Below, piece after piece: positions 6,720 through 10,820 of a DNA stretch of 10,820 nt (its first letter is position 1; the number at the start of each line of letters is the position of its first letter). The DNA is from JAICUY01 sp038250515 (GTDB lineage: Bacteria; Chloroflexota; Limnocylindria; QHBO01): contig JBBSCG010000065.1 in assembly GCA_038250515.1 (NCBI GenBank), positions 1 to 10,820 on the forward strand, given 5' to 3'. The translations under genes and the position numbers were made by a program. The notes beneath the pieces were generated by a model. It worked only from the letters and a program-made list of their open reading frames with translations, was not told where the DNA came from and made no database searches.

Positions 6720-6725
6720 TACTAT
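6720..6725 (+). promoter_or_regulatory. Putative -10 element of ispG (TACTAT)
   Basis: TACTAT (4/6 to TATAAT) ends 8 nt before the ispG ATG at 6734, so transcription would start within about 1-3 nt of the start codon. No Shine-Dalgarno is present, consistent with a leaderless mRNA as proposed for trxB. The -35 region is weak (TTCGAT at 6696-6701 with an 18-bp spacer). GATACT at 6699-6704 is an alternative -10. Confidence 0.4.
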
Positions 6726-6733
6726 CAGGCCAC

Positions 6734-7960
6734 ATGATCACGCGTCGTCACACCACCACCGTCGACATCGGCGGCGTGCTCGTCGGCAGCGAACATCCGG
6801 TCGTCGTGCAGTCCATGACGAACACGGATACGGCCGATGCTGACGGGACCGCCATCCAGGTCGCGCAGTTGGCCCACGCCGGCTCGGAGCTCGTGCGCAT
6901 CACCGTCAACAACGATGCCGCGGCACAGGCGGTGCCCATCATCCGCCAGAAGCTCGACGGGCTGGGCGTCGGCGTGCCGCTCATCGGCGACTTCCATTAC
7001 AACGGGCACCTGCTGCTCACGAAGTATCCGGAGGCGGCGGCCGCCCTGGCGAAGTACCGCATCAACCCGGGCAACGTCGGGACCAAGCGGCATGACCAGC
7101 AGTTCGCCCAGATCGTCGAGGTCGCCATCGCCAATGGCAAGCCGGTGCGCATCGGCGTCAACTGGGGATCGCTCGATCAGCAGCTGCTGACCCAGATGAT
7201 GGACGCCAACGCGGCATTGGCCGAGCCGAGGGATTCGCGCGAGGTGATGATCGAGGCGATGATCGAGTCGGCGCTTGGTTCGGCGCGGCTGGCCGAGCAG
7301 ACTGGGCTGCCCCACGACCGCATCCTGATCTCGGCCAAGGTGAGCGGCGTCCAGGACCTGATCGAAGTCTACGAACGGCTCAGCCAGCGCTGCGATTACC
7401 CGCTGCACCTCGGCCTGACCGAAGCGGGCATGGGCATGAAGGGCATCGTGGCCTCGACTGCCGGCGTTGCCATCCTGCTGCAGCGCGGCATCGGCGACAC
7501 GATCCGCGTGAGCCTCACGCCCCAGCCGGCCGGCGACCGCAGCGAGGAGGTCCGCGTCGCCCAGCAGGTACTGCAGTCAATGGAGCTGCGCAGCTTCACG
7601 CCGCAGGTCAGCGCCTGCCCCGGCTGCGGCCGTACCACGAGTACCTTCTTCCAGGAGATGGCCCGCGACATCGGCGGCTATCTGCAGGAGCAGATGCCGG
7701 GCTGGCGGCTCACCCATCCGGGCGTCGAGGAGATGAAGGTCGCGGTCATGGGCTGCGTGGTCAACGGGCCGGGCGAGTCGAAGCACGCCGACATCGGCAT
7801 CAGTCTGCCGGGCACCTTCGAGGAGCCGGTGGCCCCCGTCTACGTCGACGGCCAGCTGCGCACCACGCTGCGCGGCGACGACATCGTGCCGCGCTTCCTG
7901 GAGATCCTCGACGACTACGTCGCCCGTCGCTACCCCGCCGTGCAGCCAGTCGAGGCCTGA
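6734..7960 (+). CDS. ispG: 4-hydroxy-3-methylbut-2-enyl diphosphate synthase (IspG/GcpE)
   Basis: A 408-residue cytoplasmic Fe-S enzyme of the MEP pathway. It converts 2-C-methyl-erythritol 2,4-cyclodiphosphate to HMBPP, feeding isoprenoid synthesis. The N-terminal TIM-barrel part shows VQSMTNTDT (25-33), GDFHYNGH (85-92), YRINPGNVG (108-116) and RIGVNWGSLD (139-148). The C-terminal domain has the three [4Fe-4S] cysteines: Cys295 and Cys298 in ACPGCGRTTSTFFQE, and Cys341 in MGCVVNGPGE, with catalytic Glu348. The ATG at 6734 is preferred over an upstream in-frame ATG (6677) because conserved sequence begins about 8 residues later and a -10 box lies between them. The ACPGCGRTTSTFFQE form is the version I associate with alphaproteobacteria, not that of E. 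coli or actinobacteria. The gene is divergent from the receiver gene and converges with a lipoprotein gene 5 bp away. Confidence 0.97.
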   Translation: MITRRHTTTVDIGGVLVGSEHPVVVQSMTNTDTADADGTAIQVAQLAHAGSELVRITVNNDAAAQAVPIIRQKLDGLGVGVPLIGDFHYNGHLLLTKYPEAAAALAKYRINPGNVGTKRHDQQFAQIVEVAIANGKPVRIGVNWGSLDQQLLTQMMDANAALAEPRDSREVMIEAMIESALGSARLAEQTGLPHDRILISAKVSGVQDLIEVYERLSQRCDYPLHLGLTEAGMGMKGIVASTAGVAILLQRGIGDTIRVSLTPQPAGDRSEEVRVAQQVLQSMELRSFTPQVSACPGCGRTTSTFFQEMARDIGGYLQEQMPGWRLTHPGVEEMKVAVMGCVVNGPGESKHADIGISLPGTFEEPVAPVYVDGQLRTTLRGDDIVPRFLEILDDYVARRYPAVQPVEA

Positions 7961-7965
7961 CCGCG

Positions 7966-8442
7966 CTACTTGGCGCAGCTGCTCGTAACGAACAGGCCGG
8001 ATGGTCGGTCGAGCCCACCCGCACGACCGGCGTAGGGCTTGACGGTCAGCGTGGGCGTCCCATCCTTGCCGATGGTCACCTCCGCGAGCACAGTCTGCTG
8101 CCCTCCGCCCGGCAGCCCGCCGGGCAGCGTGGCCGAGTCGATCACCGGCTTGTCATTGATATTGAGGGTGAACGGGTCGACCAGCGGAAAATCGACCTCG
8201 TCAAAGTCGCAACCCTTGATTGTCTTCGTCTCGCCACCGCCGGTCGAGGCCACGGTCACCGGATCCTTCGACAGGTTGATGAGCATCACCTGCAACTGAA
8301 GGCCGGTACCAGCACCACCGCCGCCGCCGCCGCCGCCGCAGGCGGCCAGCACCAGGACCAGCAGCCCGATGAATGCATACCTCGCCGGGTGCCGTGCATG
8401 GCTTGCCCAGCGACGCCGTGGAAGGGATCCCGATATTGTCAT
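7966..8442 (-). CDS. Gly-rich predicted lipoprotein, unknown function
   Basis: A 158-residue protein with a classic lipoprotein signal: basic n-region (Arg9-Arg11, Arg17, Arg21), hydrophobic YAFIGLLVLVLAAC and lipobox LAAC with Cys35. Eight glycines follow (36-43), a flexible tether. The mature part (about 45-158) is mostly predicted strand and turn, with Cys78 (in KGCDFDE) and Cys156 as a possible disulfide pair. I recognise no domain. The ATG at 8442 has a strong GGAGGG Shine-Dalgarno (8452-8447). It starts 15 nt after the ABC permease stop, so it is probably the last gene of that operon. A role as an extracytoplasmic partner of the transporter is plausible, but unproven. Confidence 0.78.
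   Translation of the reverse strand: MTISGSLPRRRWASHARHPARYAFIGLLVLVLAACGGGGGGGGAGTGLQLQVMLINLSKDPVTVASTGGGETKTIKGCDFDEVDFPLVDPFTLNINDKPVIDSATLPGGLPGGGQQTVLAEVTIGKDGTPTLTVKPYAGRAGGLDRPSGLFVTSSCAK
8318..8338. repeat. (CCG)7 trinucleotide tract encoding poly-Gly
   Basis: Seven perfect CCG units on the plus strand, read as GGC glycine codons on the minus strand directly after the lipidated cysteine; two GGT codons extend the run to eight glycines. Slippage in threes would change tether length without a frameshift. Confidence 0.9.
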
Positions 8443-8446
8443 TTCA

Positions 8447-8452
8447 CCCTCC
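8447..8452 (-). promoter_or_regulatory. Shine-Dalgarno GGAGGG for the Gly-rich lipoprotein
   Basis: GGAGGG on the minus strand, 4 nt before the ATG at 8442 and between the permease stop and this start. It fixes the start codon and supports translation of this gene as an operon member. Confidence 0.7.
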
Positions 8453-8457
8453 GTAAC

Positions 8458-9204
8458 TTAGCGGCGTGGCTCCCACGAAAAGAAGCGCAGCGCCAGGACC
8501 AGACCGACAGCCCCCCAGATCGCCATCACGCCGAGGTCGGTTGCGGACAGCGCAGTCCCGGCCGTCGTCGGATCGTAGATGCGCAGCATGGCGTCGGCGA
8601 AGTGTCGCACCGGAAAGATGTTGGACGCCACGTCAAGCCAGTGGGGCGCATTCTGCAACGGAATGAACACGTTCGAGAAGAACAGCAGCGGCAGGATCGA
8701 GGCGTTGACGACCGCCGGGGCCGCGTCGGCGTTCGGCACGAAGCCGGTCACCGCCAGGCCCAGGGCGCAGAAGACCGCCGCCGCCAGCGCCAGGGTGATG
8801 ACCAGGGCTGGCAGCTGGTTCCACGGGACCGCCACGTCATAGAACAGCGCGCCGAAGGCGGCCACGATGACGACCAGCAGCAGTGCCAGCAGCGCGGCGT
8901 GAATCATGCGCGCCAGCAGGTAGGCCAGCGCCGGCAGCGGCGTCCCGCGCAGACGCTTCAGGATCCCCTCGTCGCGGGCCATGCTCACGGCCATGGCGAG
9001 GTTCGTGTAGGTCGCGGTGATCACCGCGAACACGATGATCGCGGGCGTGTAGAAGCTCGACCCCTGCCCCTTACCGAACAGCACGTTGAAGATGACCATG
9101 AACAGCAACGGGAAGGCGAAGGTGAAGAAGGCTGCCGCCGGATTCCGCCAGAAAGCGCGATTCTCGAAGCGCACCTGGCGCAGCGTCAGATCGATGCCGC
9201 TCAT
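8458..9204 (-). CDS. ABC-2 type transporter permease
   Basis: A 248-residue membrane protein with about six hydrophobic segments (roughly residues 23-43, 53-73, 101-121, 132-155, 164-182, 222-241). The cytoplasmic loop ARDEGILKRLRGTPLPALAY at 76-95 is the hallmark of ABC-2 permeases, where this loop meets the ATPase. The segment FFSNVFIPLQNAPHWL at 175-190, followed by FPVRHF, is also typical. The length fits DrrB-like exporters. The ATG at 9204 overlaps the ATPase stop as ATGA, and a GAGG lies 5 nt upstream. It should pair as a homodimer with the upstream ATPase to export a drug, lipid or polysaccharide-like substrate; the substrate cannot be told from sequence. Confidence 0.93.
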   Translation of the reverse strand: MSGIDLTLRQVRFENRAFWRNPAAAFFTFAFPLLFMVIFNVLFGKGQGSSFYTPAIIVFAVITATYTNLAMAVSMARDEGILKRLRGTPLPALAYLLARMIHAALLALLLVVIVAAFGALFYDVAVPWNQLPALVITLALAAAVFCALGLAVTGFVPNADAAPAVVNASILPLLFFSNVFIPLQNAPHWLDVASNIFPVRHFADAMLRIYDPTTAGTALSATDLGVMAIWGAVGLVLALRFFSWEPRR

Positions 9205-10109
9205 GCCGCCTCGGCCGCTTCAGTGAGCGCCAGGTAGACGTCCTCGAGCGACGGCCGGCTGACTTCCAGCGCGACCAGCTCGAGGTCGGCGGAGAGCGCC
9301 CAGGTGGTCAGCTCGTGCATCACCCTCGTCGGCCGATCCGACTCGAGCTCGTAGCCTGCCGTCGTGTGTCGCGCGCCGAAGCCGTCGGGCAGCTCGGCGC
9401 CGGCCGGCAGCGTGAAGCGGATGGTGCTCGTCCCGGCGCCGCGCGCGCCGATCGTGTCGGGTGTGCCGCTGGCCACGATTCGGCCGGCGGCGATGATCGC
9501 CACGCGGTCGGCGAGCGCCTGCGCCTCGTCCATGTAGTGCGTGGTGAGGAACACGGTCTTGCCCAGCCCGGCCAGACTGCGCACCACCTCCCAGGCCGCT
9601 CGCCGCGCCGACGGGTCGAAGCCGGTGGTCGGCTCGTCGAGGAAGAGGAGCTCCGGATCGCCGGCCAGCGCGACCGCCAGGTCGACGCGACGGCGCTGTC
9701 CGCCCGAGAGCTTGCCGATGCGCCGGTCGCGCTGCTCGGAGAGCCCGACCAGTCCGACCGCCTCGTCAACATCGCGCGGCCGCGGGTAGTAGCCGGCGAA
9801 CATGGCCACCGTCTCGCGGACGGTGAGGTAGGGACTGATGCCGGTCGACTGCAGCACGATCCCGATCCGCTCCTTCATGGCGCCTGCCTGGCGCGCAGGA
9901 TCGAAGCCGAGCACCGAAACGTCGCCGCCGTCGCGAGCGCGGTACCCCTCCAGGATCTCGACGGTGGTCGTCTTGCCCGCGCCGTTGGGTCCGAGCAGGG
10001 CGAAGACCTCCCCGGCGCGGATCGTCAGATCGATGCCGCGCACCGCCTCAACCGACCCATAGGCCTTGCGCAGTCCGCTGACCTCGATCGCGGCGGGAGC
10101 GTCGCTCAT
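9201..10109 (-). CDS. ABC transporter ATP-binding protein (DrrA-like)
   Basis: A 302-residue ATPase that powers the adjacent permease. Walker A GPNGAGKTT is at 40-48, the Q-loop Gln87 in VLQSTGISP, the signature LSGGQ at 134-138, Walker B LLFLDEP at 154-160 with catalytic Glu159, and the switch His191 in TTHYMDEA. All are intact. The C-terminal extension (about 225-302), ending in SRPSLEDVYLALT, matches the DrrA-type tail of multidrug and lipid exporters, and is longer than in cytochrome-c CcmA ATPases of about 200 residues. The frame is open upstream to 10484, through two other genes. I chose ATG 10109 since it begins just before the first strand and has GAGGG 4-5 nt upstream. It starts 22 nt after the small membrane protein gene and overlaps the permease start by 4 nt. 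Confidence 0.95.
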   Translation of the reverse strand: MSDAPAAIEVSGLRKAYGSVEAVRGIDLTIRAGEVFALLGPNGAGKTTTVEILEGYRARDGGDVSVLGFDPARQAGAMKERIGIVLQSTGISPYLTVRETVAMFAGYYPRPRDVDEAVGLVGLSEQRDRRIGKLSGGQRRRVDLAVALAGDPELLFLDEPTTGFDPSARRAAWEVVRSLAGLGKTVFLTTHYMDEAQALADRVAIIAAGRIVASGTPDTIGARGAGTSTIRFTLPAGAELPDGFGARHTTAGYELESDRPTRVMHELTTWALSADLELVALEVSRPSLEDVYLALTEAAEAA

Positions 10110-10131
10110 GCAGCCCTCATCGGGGCATCGG

Positions 10132-10335
10132 TCAGGCGCCGGCGGCCAGAAAGGTCCAGGCGGCGACCACGAAGGCGAGCACCAGGAAGGCGATGATGGC
10201 CAGCGGAAGCAGCGCCACGCCGAGGTTCTGCTGGACCTCCTGGTGCTGCGGGTCATGGTGATCGACGTGCATGTCGTGCGCGGTATTGACGACGAGCGCC
10301 GCATCGTCGCGTGGAGCGGGAAGGTTCGAGGACAT
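10132..10335 (-). CDS. Small one-TM protein with His-rich N-terminus
   Basis: A 67-residue protein. The N-terminal half is polar and acidic, and contains HDMHVDHHDPQH at 20-31 with five histidines. One hydrophobic helix fills about residues 38-65 and ends the protein, with no charge after it. There is no cysteine. The gene lies between a TlpA-like thioredoxin (9 nt after its stop) and an ABC ATPase (22 nt before it), so it is probably a real operon member. A perfect AAGGAG overlaps the thioredoxin stop but lies 12 nt before the ATG, longer than ideal. The His/Asp cluster could bind a metal ion, and its position recalls small helper subunits such as CcmD, but it shows no recognisable family motif. 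Function unknown. Confidence 0.65.
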   Translation of the reverse strand: MSSNLPAPRDDAALVVNTAHDMHVDHHDPQHQEVQQNLGVALLPLAIIAFLVLAFVVAAWTFLAAGA

Positions 10336-10344
10336 GGTCGGAGG

Positions 10345-10820
10345 CTACTCCTTGGCGACAATCGCGGCGATCTGCCGCTCCAATGACGCGCGGCTGAACT
10401 GGCCGATCTGGTGGCCGGCCACGGTGCCGTCGCGCCCGATGAAGAATGTCTCCGGCGGCGCGAAGGTGGCGTAGGCGCGGGCAACTTGCCCGCCCGGATC
10501 CATCGCCGCCGGCCAGGTCGCGTCCATGCGCGTCATGAAGTCACGTGCCGCCTCGGATCGGTCCTGGAAGACGATGCCGATCACCGCCAGGTCCTCAGCG
10601 GCATGTTCCTGCTGCGCACGCTTGAGCAGCGGGAACTCCTCGGTGCACGGCCCGCACCAGCTCGCCCAGAAGTTGACGACCACCGGTCGCCCCGCAAAGT
10701 CGGAGAGGCGCACCGGATTGCCGTCGAGGTCGGCCAGCGCGAAGCTCGGCGCCGGACTGCCGATCTGCGCCCCAAGCGGAGCCGAGCGGATCGCCACGAT
10801 CGCGACGTAGATCGCGAGCA
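10345..10820 (-). CDS. TlpA/ResA-like membrane-anchored thioredoxin (partial, N-terminus beyond the right edge)
   Basis: A redoxin-fold protein open to the right edge. The active site is FWASWCGPC, with the CxxC pair about 50 residues after the hydrophobic start. The approach region IGSPAPSFALADLDGNPVRL is typical of AhpC/TSA-Redoxin and TlpA-like proteins. The cis-proline loop is APPETFFIGRDG. A GTG at 10797 could serve as a start, but codons upstream continue as a hydrophobic LAIYVAIVAI segment. I therefore infer an N-terminal membrane anchor whose beginning is outside the window, with the thioredoxin domain facing outward. Such proteins reduce disulfides in apocytochrome c or other exported proteins (ResA, CcmG) or serve as general extracytoplasmic reductants. 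Which applies here depends on genes beyond the edge. It leads the visible operon. Confidence 0.9.
   Translation of the reverse strand, partial: LAIYVAIVAIRSAPLGAQIGSPAPSFALADLDGNPVRLSDFAGRPVVVNFWASWCGPCTEEFPLLKRAQQEHAAEDLAVIGIVFQDRSEAARDFMTRMDATWPAAMDPGGQVARAYATFAPPETFFIGRDGTVAGHQIGQFSRASLERQIAAIVAKE

Noticed and set aside
6725..7408. 227-codon minus-strand frame opposite ispG
   Set aside because: It is antisense to a clear ispG and shows no family features.
8389..9237. 282-codon plus-strand frame opposite the ABC permease
   Set aside because: Its Gln/Arg/His-rich composition mirrors the permease on the other strand; no domain.

Overview
This is a GC-rich, gene-dense bacterial window with 13 protein-coding genes. 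I see no RNA genes, mobile elements or CRISPR array. GC content (high by eye), many 4-nt start/stop overlaps, few strong Shine-Dalgarno sites and two probable leaderless promoters fit a high-GC Gram-positive-like or Chloroflexota-type bacterium. Two lipobox proteins and a membrane-anchored thioredoxin imply a cytoplasmic membrane facing an extracytoplasmic space. The taxon is inference only, with Chloroflexota or a related lineage as my best guess.

Left part (1-1552, minus strand): the 5' part of a DoxX-family membrane protein is cut by the left edge. Upstream of it lies a complete thioredoxin reductase gene (trxB). A 132-bp divergent region holding a -10-like element and a 10-bp palindrome separates trxB from the next operon.

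Central operon (about 1685-5287, plus strand): four genes are joined by GTGA/ATGA overlaps. They encode a class I methyltransferase, a geranylgeranyl-reductase-like FAD oxidoreductase, a SRPBCC (START/aromatase-cyclase-like) protein and a FabF-like ketosynthase. This looks like a small lipid or polyketide tailoring pathway. The operon is bounded by a divergent gene and a convergent gene, yet contains no ACP, chain-length factor, acyltransferase or type III PKS. It is the most interesting part of the window.

Middle (5288-6627, minus strand): a visibly lower-GC gene for a predicted lipoprotein has its own recognisable promoter. Upstream of it is a stand-alone response-regulator receiver protein, translationally coupled to a 66-residue acidic, proline-rich protein. 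Divergent from the receiver is ispG (6734-7960, plus), which encodes a MEP-pathway isoprenoid enzyme.

Right part (7966-10820, minus strand): a likely operon reads TlpA/ResA-like thioredoxin (cut by the right edge), His-rich one-TM small protein, ABC ATPase, ABC-2 permease, Gly-rich lipoprotein. It looks like an efflux or export system linked to extracytoplasmic thiol chemistry, substrate unknown.
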